A stretch of 45,237 bases of DNA from Streptomyces cyaneus (GTDB lineage: Bacteria; Actinomycetota; Actinomycetes; Streptomycetales; Streptomycetaceae), in assembly GCF_004028635.1 (NCBI RefSeq), contig NZ_RQJW01000028.1:1-45237 (forward strand), in the 5' to 3' direction. A model generated the notes under the pieces. That model was not told the origin of the DNA and did not search any database. It saw nothing but the letters and a program-made list of their open reading frames with translations. How positions within the stretch are numbered: the first letter of the stretch is position 1; each line of letters opens with the position of its first letter. Below are positions 1 to 8,910 of the stretch, one piece after another. A program made the translations under genes and the position numbers.

Positions 1-144
1 GTCCTCGGACCGGCGGTCGCCTTAGGTCAAGAGGTGCTGCGTGTTGACGCCGGCCACTGCGGGCGGACACCCCCCGGCACGTCCCCTTCCCGCCGGGGGC
101 GACTGCGGGCCCACGGGGCTTCGCTTCTCGACGCCGGTCCAGGC

Positions 145-255
145 ATTCCAGCCCGTCCGGCGTTTGAGGACGAGGCCCGTTCAGGGCCGAAGCGGGGGTC
201 TGGGGGCCGCAGGCCCCCAGGGACGGGAAGGGTAGGGGCGGCGGGGGCGAGGAGA
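145..255. repeat. Dispersed Streptomyces intergenic repeat
   Basis: The stretch starting with CATTCCAGCCCGTCCGGCG and running through a GTTTGAGGACGAGG core to a G-rich tail matches a repeat I remember from many Streptomyces intergenic regions. It holds two nested hairpins: GGCCC/GGGCC (174-178 with 184-188) and the longer one at 200-220. It lies just downstream of the minus-strand gene ending at 269 and probably ends its transcript. Bases 1-144 show no gene that I can support. Recognition is from memory, not from a search. Confidence 0.7.
200..220. terminator. Hairpin terminator inside the repeat
   Basis: CTGGGGGCC (200-208) and GGCCCCCAG (212-220) form a perfect 9-bp stem with a 3-base loop. 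There is no U-tract, which is usual for Streptomyces terminators. It is about 50 bases past the stop codon of the minus-strand gene at 269 and could act in either direction. Confidence 0.6.
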
Positions 256-268
256 TGCGGCCCCTGCG

Positions 269-1042
269 TCACGCCGTGGCCGCTCCCGCTGCCGGTGGTG
301 TGGGGGCCAGCTGGTGGGCCAGCCAGGTCGGTACGCCGCCCAGGAGGCGGAACAGCCGGCGGGCCTCCTCGCGGAGCCGCGAGGCCTCCGGCTCGGTCTC
401 CGCATCGGCGAGGGACGCCAGCGCGGGCGCCGTGCCCACCAGGTAGCCCAACTCCTCGCGGATGCGGAGGGATTCGGCGAAGCCGTGCCGGGCCTCCGCC
501 AACTCGCCGTCCCGGAGGGCGAGTCCGGCCAAGTGACGCCACGTGAAGGAGAGGAGGAGGGGATCGGGGTGCGCCGTCGCCCCCGCGTGTGCCCGGCGGT
601 AAGCCGCCCGCGCCGCCTGGGGCGAGCGCGCGAGGTTCTCCGCCAGGAGCCCTCGGCGAAAGTCGAGCAAGGCCCTGCCCGCCGCCCCCGGAGGGATCAG
701 TGCCGCTGCCCGGCCGAGGGCGGCCCGCGCCTCGTCGGCCCGGTCGCGCACTCCGTGCAGTGTCGACGCGTAGGCAAGTTGCCCGCGTTCACAAGCGGCC
801 GCGCCCCGTTCGTCGTCACCGTGCGCGAGCGCCTCGGCCGTGCGCAGCGCGTCCTCGGCCTCTTCCCAGCCCTGCTCGGTGTAGAGACAGCGCTCCACCA
901 GCAGCGACGCCCGCTGGAGCGCGGTCTGAGCGGTCACCGGCTGTAGCAGGGCCGCCGCGTCCGCCCAGCAAGCGCGTGAGCGCAGCCGCCATACCGCGGT
1001 CTGGAGTGGATCGTCACCGGCAGTCGTTCCGTTACCAGACAT
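269..1042 (-). CDS. TPR-like hypothetical protein
   Basis: An Ala/Arg/Leu-rich, all-helical protein of about 257 residues. Helix pairs of roughly 35 residues recur (for example around WEEAEDALRTAEALA and GELAEARHGFAESLRIREEL), which resembles tetratricopeptide repeats and suggests a protein-protein scaffold. I see no catalytic motif, signal peptide or membrane segment, so it should be cytoplasmic. I chose the ATG at 1042 (MSGNGTT) over an in-frame start 33 bases upstream, because the extra residues look non-coding. It stands alone downstream of the PucR gene, separated by 178 bases (1043-1220) in which I see nothing else. The function is unknown. Confidence 0.7.
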   Translation of the reverse strand: MSGNGTTAGDDPLQTAVWRLRSRACWADAAALLQPVTAQTALQRASLLVERCLYTEQGWEEAEDALRTAEALAHGDDERGAAACERGQLAYASTLHGVRDRADEARAALGRAAALIPPGAAGRALLDFRRGLLAENLARSPQAARAAYRRAHAGATAHPDPLLLSFTWRHLAGLALRDGELAEARHGFAESLRIREELGYLVGTAPALASLADAETEPEASRLREEARRLFRLLGGVPTWLAHQLAPTPPAAGAATA

Positions 1043-1220
1043 GGCGGTATGCGCCACCTCGCCCTCCCCGAGCACGCCATCGAGCTGTTGAGTGGTGGCG
1101 GCATCTCAGCACGAATTCGCGCGCTCGGCCAAGAGGGTGGGTGAAGGATTTCACAAAGTCGTGGGACAGCGGCGGCACTTGGTGCCATCCGTGCGGCGGC
1201 TCGCGTGGGCCCGCGCGAGG

Positions 1221-2894
1221 TCAACTCATCCGCAATGCCAAGAAGAAATCCAGCTTGTCCTCCAGGCGGGAGAGGTCCCGGCTCGTCAACTGCTCGATCC
1301 GCCCCACTCGGTAGCGCAGTGTGTTGACGTGCAGGTGGAGGCGGGTCGCGCAGCGCGTCCAGGAGCCGTCGCAGTCGAGGAACGCTTCCAGGGTGGGGAT
1401 CAGTTCGGCGCGGTGGCGGCGGTCGTAGTCGCGCAGGGGGTCCAGCAGGCGGGCCGTGAAGGCTCGGCGTACGTCGTCCGGCACGAAGGGGAGCAGGAGG
1501 ACGTGGGAGGCCAGTTCCTGGTGGCCTGCCGCGCAGACCCGGCCCGTGCGGGCCGCCGCCACCCGGCGGGCGTGCCGGGCCTCCTCCAGGGCGCCGCGCA
1601 GGCCCTCCGCCGAGTGCACCGCCGCGCTCACGCCGAGGGTGACCCGGCCGTCGCCGTCCAGGCCCGCCGACAGCGCGTCCCGGATCGAGTCGAGGAGGGC
1701 GTCCGCGTGTATCCCCGCCTCGGACCCGTCGTGCTCCGAGGAGACCGCGGGGAGGGGGACGAGCGCGATGGCCTCGTCGCCGGTGTGGGCCACGGCGATG
1801 CGGTCGGAGGGTTCCGGGCCGGTCGCGAGCGGGTCGACCAGGATCTCCTCCAGGAGGGACTGGGCGATCGGGCCGGGCTCGGTGTCCTGGCCCTCCCACT
1901 CGACGCGGGCCACCACCACCTGCCAGTGCGGGGCCGCGCCCAGGCCGGGCAGGAGGACCGGTGCCGCCACCCGCAGGCGCGCGGCGATCTCGGCGGGCGC
2001 CGCGCCCGTCTGGACCAGCTCCAGGACCTCCTGGGCGAGGCGGCGGCGGACCGTGCGGGCCGCGTCCCTGCGGTCCCGTTCCACCGCGATCAGCTGTGTG
2101 ACGCCCTGGAGCAGGTCGAGCCGCTCCTCGGGCCAGTCGCTAGCGTCCGCCTCCACGGCCAGCAGCCAGTCCGACAGCACCGTCTCGCGCACGTCCCGCG
2201 AGGCCCGCGGGGAGCGGCCGCTGCTGCGGATCGGGAAGAGGGAGTACGGCGTGCTGCCTATGGCCATGCGGTGGGGGCCGCGACGGCCGGTGCGGGCGGC
2301 CGACAGGTGCTCCGCCGCCAGCTTCGCGCACATGTCCGCGGGCAGCGCCGGGCCGCCCACCTTCGAGCCCGCGATGAGCCGCCCCGTCGGTGACAGCACC
2401 CACGCCCGCAGGTCCAGGTCCGAGCCGAGGAGGTCGAGGACGACGTCCGGGCCGCCGCCCGCCGGGCCCGACGTCATCATCCGGCGGTGGCGGTCGACGA
2501 CGGCCGCGAGGTCCCCGGCCCGCTCGCCGCTGACCTGCCGTACGACATGCTCGGTGATCGTCGCGAACGCCACCGACTCGTGCACCGCGAAGAGGGGCAG
2601 ACGGTGCCGGGTGCAGGCCAGCACCAGGTCGTCGGGGATGTCGCCCAGCTCGGCCTCGCCGGCCGCCAGGGCCGCCACACCGGCCTGCGCCAGGATGCGC
2701 ACGAAAGGCTCGGAGTCCGCGGCGTCCCTGCGCCAGGCCAGCCCCGTGAGGACCAGCTCACCGCCCGAGAGATAGCGGCTGGGGTCCCTGAGGTCGGTGG
2801 TCATCACACCGCGCACGGTGCGATCCAGCTCTTCCTCGCCGCCGAGCAGCTTGAGGCCCAGCGCGTCGGTGTCCAGCAGTGCGCGCAGCCGCAT
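1221..2894 (-). CDS. pucR: PucR-family transcriptional regulator of purine catabolism
   Basis: A 557-residue protein with PucR family architecture: an N-terminal purine-catabolism regulatory domain (about residues 5-125, beginning MRLRALLDTDALGLKLLGG), a central GGDEF-like region (about 300-440), and a C-terminal helix-turn-helix (about 490-545, with LHLHVNTLRYRVGRIE typical of the HTH_30 domain). Family members sense purine status and activate purine catabolic genes. The gene is divergent from the xanthine dehydrogenase operon with a 377-base shared control region, so that operon is its likely target. This is inferred from family and position. The ATG at 2894 begins the conserved domain directly. 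Confidence 0.88.
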   Translation of the reverse strand: MRLRALLDTDALGLKLLGGEEELDRTVRGVMTTDLRDPSRYLSGGELVLTGLAWRRDAADSEPFVRILAQAGVAALAAGEAELGDIPDDLVLACTRHRLPLFAVHESVAFATITEHVVRQVSGERAGDLAAVVDRHRRMMTSGPAGGGPDVVLDLLGSDLDLRAWVLSPTGRLIAGSKVGGPALPADMCAKLAAEHLSAARTGRRGPHRMAIGSTPYSLFPIRSSGRSPRASRDVRETVLSDWLLAVEADASDWPEERLDLLQGVTQLIAVERDRRDAARTVRRRLAQEVLELVQTGAAPAEIAARLRVAAPVLLPGLGAAPHWQVVVARVEWEGQDTEPGPIAQSLLEEILVDPLATGPEPSDRIAVAHTGDEAIALVPLPAVSSEHDGSEAGIHADALLDSIRDALSAGLDGDGRVTLGVSAAVHSAEGLRGALEEARHARRVAAARTGRVCAAGHQELASHVLLLPFVPDDVRRAFTARLLDPLRDYDRRHRAELIPTLEAFLDCDGSWTRCATRLHLHVNTLRYRVGRIEQLTSRDLSRLEDKLDFFLALRMS

Positions 2895-3271
2895 TCTCGT
2901 CGCCGCCGTTCTTTGTCTCGAAATCTACGATGGATCCAGAAGGGTCGTGTGGTGAGCGGCCCGTCCGGCGGGCCGGTGCGTGATGACCGACATCCGCCGA
3001 GCTGTGTTCCGGCTGTGTCCCTGGTCACAAGGGCTGTGTCTCACGTTTCCACGGAAAAACCAGGAGGTTACTGGTGACCTCCGTTCATACGAATCTACAA
3101 GATGCCCGCCCTGGCCAGCCAACTCCTTCATGGTTTCCGTGACTGACCCCGGTGGAGCACGGCGCTGTGTACTGACGTCAATGCGCGTTAACAGCACATG
3201 AACGAGCCGGGACTGCCGCACCTGATCTGGCTCAAACCGTACGACCCACGAGACGAAGAAGAGAGCCGGTC
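2895..3271. promoter_or_regulatory. Shared control region between pucR and xanthine dehydrogenase operon
   Basis: This 377-base divergent spacer carries four direct copies of GCTGTGT at 3001-3007, 3012-3018, 3033-3039 and 3164-3170. The first three start 11 and 21 bases apart, so they lie on one face of the helix, as expected for a cooperative regulator. A palindrome TTTCC-AC-GGAAA is at 3046-3057 and an 8-bp palindrome TGACGTCA is at 3173-3180. The purine-rich stretch GAAGAAGAGAG before the ATG at 3272 is the likely ribosome site. Assigning the repeats to PucR is inference. Confidence 0.5.
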
Positions 3272-4162
3272 ATGGACTTCCTTCGCCCCGCCAGCTGGGA
3301 GGAGGCGCTCGCCGCAAAGGCCGAGCACCCCACCGCTGTGCCGATTGCGGGTGGCACCGATGTGATGGTCGAGATCAACTTCGACCACCGCCGGCCCGAG
3401 TACCTCCTCGACCTGAACCGCATCGGCGACCTCTACGAGTGGGAGGTCGGCGAGGACAGCGTGCGGCTCGGCGCCTCCGTCCCGTACACCCACATCATGG
3501 AGAACCTGCGCGCCGAGCTGCCGGGCCTCGCCCTCGCCTCGCACACGGTCGCCTCCCCGCAGATCCGCAACCGCGGTGGCGTCGGCGGCAACCTCGGCAC
3601 CGCCTCCCCGGCCGGCGACGCCCACCCCGCCCTGCTCGCGGCAGGCGCCGAGGTCGAGGTCGAGTCGGTGCGCGGCAGCCGCCGTATCCCGATCGACGAG
3701 TTCTACACCGGCGTGAAGCGCAACGCGCTCGCCGCCGACGAGCTCATCAGGGCCGTACACATCAAGAAGGCCGACGGACCGCAGCAGTACTCGAAGGTCG
3801 GCACGCGCAACGCCATGGTCATCGCCGTGTGCGCGTTCGGGCTCGCGCTGCACCCGGAGACGCGGACCGTGCGGACCGGGATCGGCTCGGCCGCGCCCAC
3901 GCCCGTGCGGGCCAAGGCCGCCGAGGAGTTCCTGAACGCGGCGCTCGAAGAGGGCGGCTTCTGGGACAACGGCAAGATCATCACCCCGTCGGTCGCCAAG
4001 CAGTTCGCGGAGCTGTGCTCCGGCGCCTGCAACCCGATCGACGACGTCCGGGGCACCGCGAGCTACCGCCGCCACGCGGTCGGCATCATGGCCCGCCGCA
4101 CGCTGACCTGGACCTGGGAGTCGTATCGCGGCACCGCCGCCCACACGGAGGGAGTCGCCTGA
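3272..4162 (+). CDS. Xanthine dehydrogenase, FAD-binding subunit
   Basis: A 296-residue medium subunit of a molybdenum hydroxylase (CO dehydrogenase flavoprotein fold). It passes electrons from the iron-sulfur clusters through FAD to NAD+. Visible FAD motifs are AGGTDVMVE (about residues 26-34) and IRNRGGVGGNLGTASPAGD (about 101-119), the pyrophosphate-binding loops of the family. The C-terminal domain (about 180-290) is the CO-dehydrogenase flavoprotein C domain. Its stop overlaps the start of the iron-sulfur subunit by one base (TGATG at 4160-4164), so the two are translationally coupled. It is the first gene of the operon driven from the region shared with pucR. Subunit lettering differs between E. 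coli, Rhodobacter and Bacillus, so no symbol is given. Confidence 0.92.
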   Translation: MDFLRPASWEEALAAKAEHPTAVPIAGGTDVMVEINFDHRRPEYLLDLNRIGDLYEWEVGEDSVRLGASVPYTHIMENLRAELPGLALASHTVASPQIRNRGGVGGNLGTASPAGDAHPALLAAGAEVEVESVRGSRRIPIDEFYTGVKRNALAADELIRAVHIKKADGPQQYSKVGTRNAMVIAVCAFGLALHPETRTVRTGIGSAAPTPVRAKAAEEFLNAALEEGGFWDNGKIITPSVAKQFAELCSGACNPIDDVRGTASYRRHAVGIMARRTLTWTWESYRGTAAHTEGVA

Positions 4163-4764
4163 TGCGCGTCAACTTCACTGTCAATGGACGTCCGCAGGAA
4201 GCCGACGACGTGTGGGAGGGCGAGTCCCTGCTGTACGTGCTGCGCGAGCGGCTCGGTCTGCCGGGGTCGAAGAACGCCTGTGAGCAGGGGGAGTGCGGGT
4301 CCTGCACGGTCCGGCTGGATGGTGTGCCGGTGTGTTCGTGCCTGGTCGCCGCCGGGCAGGTCGAGGGCCGTGAGGTCGTGACCGTCGAAGGGCTGGCCGA
4401 CTTCGCCAAGCAGCGTGCCGAGCACGGTGGTTGCGCGACCGGTGCCTGTGGTGCGGACGGGAAGGCCGGTACGTCGCTGCAGGACTCTCAGCAGTGGGCC
4501 GCCAAGGGGCAGGACTCGCAGACCGGCGAGGGCACCGAACTCTCCCCGATCCAGCAGGCGTTCATCGACGCCGGCGCCGTCCAGTGCGGCTTCTGCACAC
4601 CGGGTCTGCTGGTCGCCGCCGACGAGATGCTCGAGCGCAACCCGAACCCGACCGACGCGGACATCCGCGAGGCCCTGTCGGGCAACCTGTGCCGCTGCAC
4701 CGGTTACGAGAAGATCATGGACGCGGTCCGCCTCGCGGCCGCCCGGCAGGGAGAGGCGGTCTGA
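4162..4764 (+). CDS. Xanthine dehydrogenase, 2Fe-2S subunit (with insertion)
   Basis: A 200-residue iron-sulfur subunit. The plant-ferredoxin-type cluster is bound by C40, C45, C48 and C60 (CEQGECGSC). The second cluster is bound by C142, C145, C177 and C179 (CGFC and CRC). It carries electrons from the molybdenum site to the FAD subunit. The family is usually 150-170 residues. The excess is an insertion of about 45 residues between the two cluster domains (about 82-127), hydrophilic and containing two additional cysteines (C91, C96 in GGCATGACG). The start ATG overlaps the stop of the FAD subunit; the next gene starts 5 bases after the stop. Confidence 0.93.
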   Translation: MRVNFTVNGRPQEADDVWEGESLLYVLRERLGLPGSKNACEQGECGSCTVRLDGVPVCSCLVAAGQVEGREVVTVEGLADFAKQRAEHGGCATGACGADGKAGTSLQDSQQWAAKGQDSQTGEGTELSPIQQAFIDAGAVQCGFCTPGLLVAADEMLERNPNPTDADIREALSGNLCRCTGYEKIMDAVRLAAARQGEAV

Positions 4765-4769
4765 GCGAC

Positions 4770-7154
4770 ATGCCAACGAATGGCGCTCCCACGAAGATCA
4801 CCCAGGGGTCCCAGACCAAGGGCGGCATCGGTGAGTCCACGCTCCGCCCGGACGGCACCCTCAAGGTCACCGGCGAGTTCGCGTACTCGTCCGACATGTG
4901 GCACGAGGACATGCTCTGGGGGCAGATCCTGCGCTCCACCGTCGCGCACGCCGAGATCGTGTCCATCGACACGAGCGAGGCCCTCGCCATGGCCGGCGTC
5001 TACGCCGTCATGACGTACGACGACCTGCCGACCGACGTGAAGAACTACGGCCTGGAGATCCAGGACACCCCGGTCCTCGCGCACGGCAAGGTACGCCACC
5101 ACGGTGAGCCGGTGGCGATCGTCGCCGCCGACCACCCGGAGACCGCGCGTCGTGCCGCGGCGAAGATCAAGGTCGAGTACCGCGAGCTGCCCGTCATCAC
5201 CGACGAGGCCTCCGCGACCGCCCCTGACGCGATCCTCGTCCACGAGGGCCGCGACGACCACCACAGCGGCCATGTCCCGCACCCGAACATCGTCCACCGC
5301 CAGCCGATCTTCCGCGGTGACGCGGCCGAGGCGGCGAAGCGGGCCGACGTCATCGTCAAGGGCGAGTACACCTTCGGCATGCAGGACCAGGCCTTCCTCG
5401 GCCCGGAGTCCGGCCTCGCCGTGCCGGACGAGGACGGCGGCGTCCACCTCTACATCGCCACCCAGTGGCTGCACAGCGACCTGAAGCAGATCGCCCCGGT
5501 GCTCGGCCTGCCCGAGAGCAAGGTCCGGATGACGCTGTCCGGCGTCGGCGGTGCCTTCGGTGGCCGCGAGGACCTGTCGATGCAGATCCACGCCTGCCTG
5601 CTGGCGATGCGGACGGGCAAGCCGGTCAAGATCGTTTACAACCGGTTCGAGTCCTTCTTCGGGCACGTCCACCGTCACCCCGCCAAGCTCCACTACGAGC
5701 ACGGCGCCACGAAGGACGGCAAGCTCACCCACGTCAAGTGCCGGATCGTGCTGGACGGCGGCGCGTACGCCTCCGCGTCCCCCGCGGTCGTCGGCAACGC
5801 CTCCTCGCTCAGCATCGGCCCGTACGTCGTCGAGGACGTCGACATCGAGGCCATCGCCCTCTACACCAACAACCCGCCCTGCGGCGCCATGCGCGGCTTC
5901 GGCGCGGTCCAGGCGTGCTTCGCCTACGAGGCGCAGATGGACAAGGTGGCCAAGCAGCTCGGCATGGACCCGATCGAGTTCCGGCAGCTGAACGCCATGG
6001 AGCAGGGGACCATCATGCCGACCGGGCAGCCGGTCGACTCCCCGGCTCCCGTCGCCGAACTCCTGCGCCGCGTCAAGGCGATGCCGATGCCGCCGGAGCG
6101 CCAGTGGGAGTCCAGCGAGGGCGCGGACGTACGGCAGCTGCCCGGCGGTCTGTCCAACACCACGCACGGTGAAGGCGTCGTACGCGGTGTCGGCTACGCG
6201 GTCGGCATCAAGAACGTCGGCTTCTCCGAGGGCTTCGACGACTACTCCACCGCCAAGGTGCGCATGGAGGTCGTCGGCGGCGAGCCCGTCGCGACCGTGC
6301 ACACCGCGATGGCGGAGGTCGGCCAGGGCGGTGTCACCGTCCACGCGCAGATCGCCCGTACCGAGCTGGGCGTCGCGCAGGTGACGATCCACCCGGCGGA
6401 CACGCAGGTGGGCAGCGCCGGTTCGACGTCCGCGTCGCGGCAGACGTACGTCACCGGCGGCGCCGTCAAGAACTCCTGCGAGCTGGTCCGCGAGAAGGTC
6501 CTGGAGATCGGGCGCCGCAAGTTCGGCTCCTACCACCCGGCTTGGGCGACGGCGGAGCTGCTGCTGGAAGGCGGCAAGGTCGTCACCGACGGCGGCGAAG
6601 TGCTCGCCGACCTCACGGACGTCCTGGAAGGCGAGGTCGTCGAGGTCGAGGAGGAGTGGCGGCACCGGCCGACCGAGGCCTTCGACCTGCGCACCGGCCA
6701 GGGCAATGGCCACGTCCAGTACTCCTTCGCCGCGCACCGCGCCGTCGTCGAGGTCGACACCGAGCTCGGCCTGGTGAAGGTCATCGAGCTGGCCTGCGCC
6801 CAGGACGTCGGCAAGGCGCTCAACCCGCTGTCCGTCCTCGGCCAGATCCAGGGCGGAACCCTCCAGGGCATGGGCATCGCGGTGATGGAGGAGATCATCG
6901 TCGATCCCAAGACCGCGAAGGTCAGGAACCCGTCCTTCACGGACTACCTGCTCCCGACCATCCTCGACACGCCGACCATCCCCGTCGACGTGCTCGAACT
7001 CGCCGACGACCACGCCCCGTACGGGCTGCGGGGCATCGGCGAGGCTCCCACCCTGTCGTCGACCCCGGCCGTCCTCGCGGCGATCCGGAATGCGACGGGC
7101 CTGGAGTTGAACCGGACGCCGGTACGGCCCGAACACCTCACGGGCACCGCGTAG
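4770..7154 (+). CDS. Xanthine dehydrogenase, molybdopterin-binding catalytic subunit
   Basis: A 794-residue large subunit of the xanthine oxidase family that hydroxylates hypoxanthine and xanthine at the molybdenum cofactor. Visible motifs are the N-terminal a/b hammerhead domain (about 30-150), GVGGAFGGRED (molybdopterin loop), GAMRGFGAVQ (carries the substrate-binding Arg of the family), and GIGEAP near the C-terminus, whose Glu is the catalytic base in characterised enzymes. The start is the ATG at 4770 (MPTNGAPTK), preceded by a purine-rich GGGAGAGG and 5 bases after the iron-sulfur subunit's stop; upstream in-frame sequence is the overlap with that gene. It works as a heterotrimer (or dimer of trimers) with the two preceding products and needs the XdhC factor encoded downstream. 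Confidence 0.93.
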   Translation: MPTNGAPTKITQGSQTKGGIGESTLRPDGTLKVTGEFAYSSDMWHEDMLWGQILRSTVAHAEIVSIDTSEALAMAGVYAVMTYDDLPTDVKNYGLEIQDTPVLAHGKVRHHGEPVAIVAADHPETARRAAAKIKVEYRELPVITDEASATAPDAILVHEGRDDHHSGHVPHPNIVHRQPIFRGDAAEAAKRADVIVKGEYTFGMQDQAFLGPESGLAVPDEDGGVHLYIATQWLHSDLKQIAPVLGLPESKVRMTLSGVGGAFGGREDLSMQIHACLLAMRTGKPVKIVYNRFESFFGHVHRHPAKLHYEHGATKDGKLTHVKCRIVLDGGAYASASPAVVGNASSLSIGPYVVEDVDIEAIALYTNNPPCGAMRGFGAVQACFAYEAQMDKVAKQLGMDPIEFRQLNAMEQGTIMPTGQPVDSPAPVAELLRRVKAMPMPPERQWESSEGADVRQLPGGLSNTTHGEGVVRGVGYAVGIKNVGFSEGFDDYSTAKVRMEVVGGEPVATVHTAMAEVGQGGVTVHAQIARTELGVAQVTIHPADTQVGSAGSTSASRQTYVTGGAVKNSCELVREKVLEIGRRKFGSYHPAWATAELLLEGGKVVTDGGEVLADLTDVLEGEVVEVEEEWRHRPTEAFDLRTGQGNGHVQYSFAAHRAVVEVDTELGLVKVIELACAQDVGKALNPLSVLGQIQGGTLQGMGIAVMEEIIVDPKTAKVRNPSFTDYLLPTILDTPTIPVDVLELADDHAPYGLRGIGEAPTLSSTPAVLAAIRNATGLELNRTPVRPEHLTGTA

Positions 7155-7163
7155 GGCAAGTCT

Positions 7164-7211
7164 CTCCGGGCGGCGCAGGGAACGTCACACACTCCGCCGC
7201 GCCGCCCGGAG
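7164..7211 (+). terminator. Strong hairpin after the xdh subunit genes
   Basis: CTCCGGGCGGCGC (7164-7176) is an exact inverted copy of GCGCCGCCCGGAG (7199-7211), a 13-bp stem with a 22-base loop, starting 10 bases after the stop of the molybdopterin subunit. It may end or attenuate the transcript before the permease. The rest of the spacer to 7388 shows no clear further feature apart from a GGGAG ribosome site at 7376-7380; I see no purine riboswitch. Confidence 0.6.
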
Positions 7212-7388
7212 TACCCGGACCGCCGCACCGCTCGCGGCAGTTCGGAAAGCAGCAGCACCAGCAAGTAGAGATCCTGTTCGTTCGTCTCGGGCCGTCCCCC
7301 GGGTCGTGCGGCCGAAGCACCTTCCCAAATCCCGCAATCCCCAGAAGCAACACGCGGGTGCCCCTTTGAACCTTGGGAGTAGGCCCAC

Positions 7389-8846
7389 ATGACCCAGCAG
7401 TCACTGGAGCCGGCGACCGCAGCCGAAGACGCGGGAGAAGGCACCCGCGTCCCGGCCGGCAGGTCCTGGCTCGACCGGTACTTTCACATAACGAAGAGAG
7501 AATCCACGATCGCGCGCGAGGTGCGCGGCGGCGTCACCACCTTCATGGCGATGGCGTACATCCTCCTGCTCAACCCGCTGATCCTGTCCGGCAAGGACGC
7601 GGCGGGGGACACCCTCGCGCAGAAGGCCCTGATCACCGCGACCGCGTTCGCGGCGGCCTTCACCACGCTGCTGATGGGCTTCTTCGGCAAGGTGCCGCTG
7701 GCCCTCGCCGCCGGCCTCTCCGTCTCCGGCGTCCTCGCCTCACAGGTCGCCCCGCAGATGACCTGGCCGCAGGCCATGGGCATGTGCGTGATGTACGGCG
7801 TGGTCATCATGCTGCTGGTCGTCACCGGCCTGCGCGAGATGATCATGAACGCGATCCCGCTCGCGCTGAAGCACGCGATCACCATGGGCATCGGCCTGTT
7901 CGTCGCCCTGATCGGCTTCTACAAGGCCGGTTTCGTGCACCAGGGCGAGGCGACCCCGGTCACCCTCGGCCCGGCCGGTGAACTGGCCGGCTGGCCCGTC
8001 CTGCTCTTCGCCGTCACGCTGCTCGCGATCTTCATGCTCCAGGCGCGCGGCGTCCCCGGCGCCATTCTGATCGGCATCGTCGGCGGCACCGTACTCGCCG
8101 TCGCCCTCAACGCGCTCGACGTCATCGACCCCAAGCAGTGGGCCAGCGGCGCTCCCGAACTGCACGGCAGCGCGGTGTCCATGCCCGACTTCTCGATCTT
8201 CGGCAACGTCGAGTTCGGCGGCTGGGGCGAGGTCGGCGCGATGACGGTCGGCATGATCGTGTTCACCCTGGTGCTCGCCGGGTTCTTCGACGCGATGGCG
8301 ACGATCATCGGCGTCGGCACCGAAGCCAAACTGGCCGACGACAAGGGCCGGATGCCGGGCCTGTCCAAGGCGCTGTTCATCGACGGCGCGGGCGGCGCGA
8401 TCGGCGGCGTGTCCGGGGCGTCGGGCCAGACGGTGTTCGTCGAGTCGGCGACGGGCGTGGGCGAGGGTGCCCGTACGGGCCTGTCCTCGGTCGTCACCGG
8501 TCTGTTCTTCGCGGCCTGTCTCTTCTTCACCCCGCTGACGGCGATCGTGCCGGGCGAGGTCGCGGCTGCGGCCCTGGTGGTCATCGGCGCCATGATGATG
8601 ATGAACGCGCGGCACGTGGACTGGTCCGACCGGGCCACCGCGATCCCGGTGTTCCTCACGGTCGTGATCATGCCGTTCACGTACTCGATCACGGCCGGTG
8701 TCGCCGCCGGTGTCATCTCGTACGTCGCCATCAAGGTCGCGCAGGGCAAGGCTCGGGAGATCGGGGCGTTCATGTGGGCCCTGACAGGCATCTTCCTGGT
8801 CTATTTCGCCCTCAATCCCATTGAGAGCTGGATGGGCGTGCACTAG
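7389..8846 (+). CDS. NCS2/AzgA-type purine base permease
   Basis: A 485-residue integral membrane protein with about 12-14 hydrophobic segments. It begins with the family's typical leader (WLDRYFHITKRESTIAREVRGG), then GVTTFMAMAYILLLNP. The second half has the AzgA-branch signature around TVFVESATGVGEGARTG, where the VESATG segment belongs to the substrate site. Members carry adenine, guanine, hypoxanthine or xanthine with protons. Its position between the xanthine dehydrogenase genes and xdhC argues for hypoxanthine/xanthine or guanine uptake for catabolism; the exact substrate cannot be read from sequence. It is separated from xdh by a strong hairpin, so it may also have its own promoter. 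Confidence 0.88.
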   Translation: MTQQSLEPATAAEDAGEGTRVPAGRSWLDRYFHITKRESTIAREVRGGVTTFMAMAYILLLNPLILSGKDAAGDTLAQKALITATAFAAAFTTLLMGFFGKVPLALAAGLSVSGVLASQVAPQMTWPQAMGMCVMYGVVIMLLVVTGLREMIMNAIPLALKHAITMGIGLFVALIGFYKAGFVHQGEATPVTLGPAGELAGWPVLLFAVTLLAIFMLQARGVPGAILIGIVGGTVLAVALNALDVIDPKQWASGAPELHGSAVSMPDFSIFGNVEFGGWGEVGAMTVGMIVFTLVLAGFFDAMATIIGVGTEAKLADDKGRMPGLSKALFIDGAGGAIGGVSGASGQTVFVESATGVGEGARTGLSSVVTGLFFAACLFFTPLTAIVPGEVAAAALVVIGAMMMMNARHVDWSDRATAIPVFLTVVIMPFTYSITAGVAAGVISYVAIKVAQGKAREIGAFMWALTGIFLVYFALNPIESWMGVH

Positions 8847-8910
8847 CCGGCTCCGGCTCCCGCCTTTCGGGAAACGCCCTTCACACAACCGCTGTTAAGG
8901 AGACCGACAG

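Noticed and set aside
7155..7388. Purine riboswitch before the permease
   Set aside because: I found no conserved aptamer core or loop-loop motif; only a GC-rich hairpin is present.
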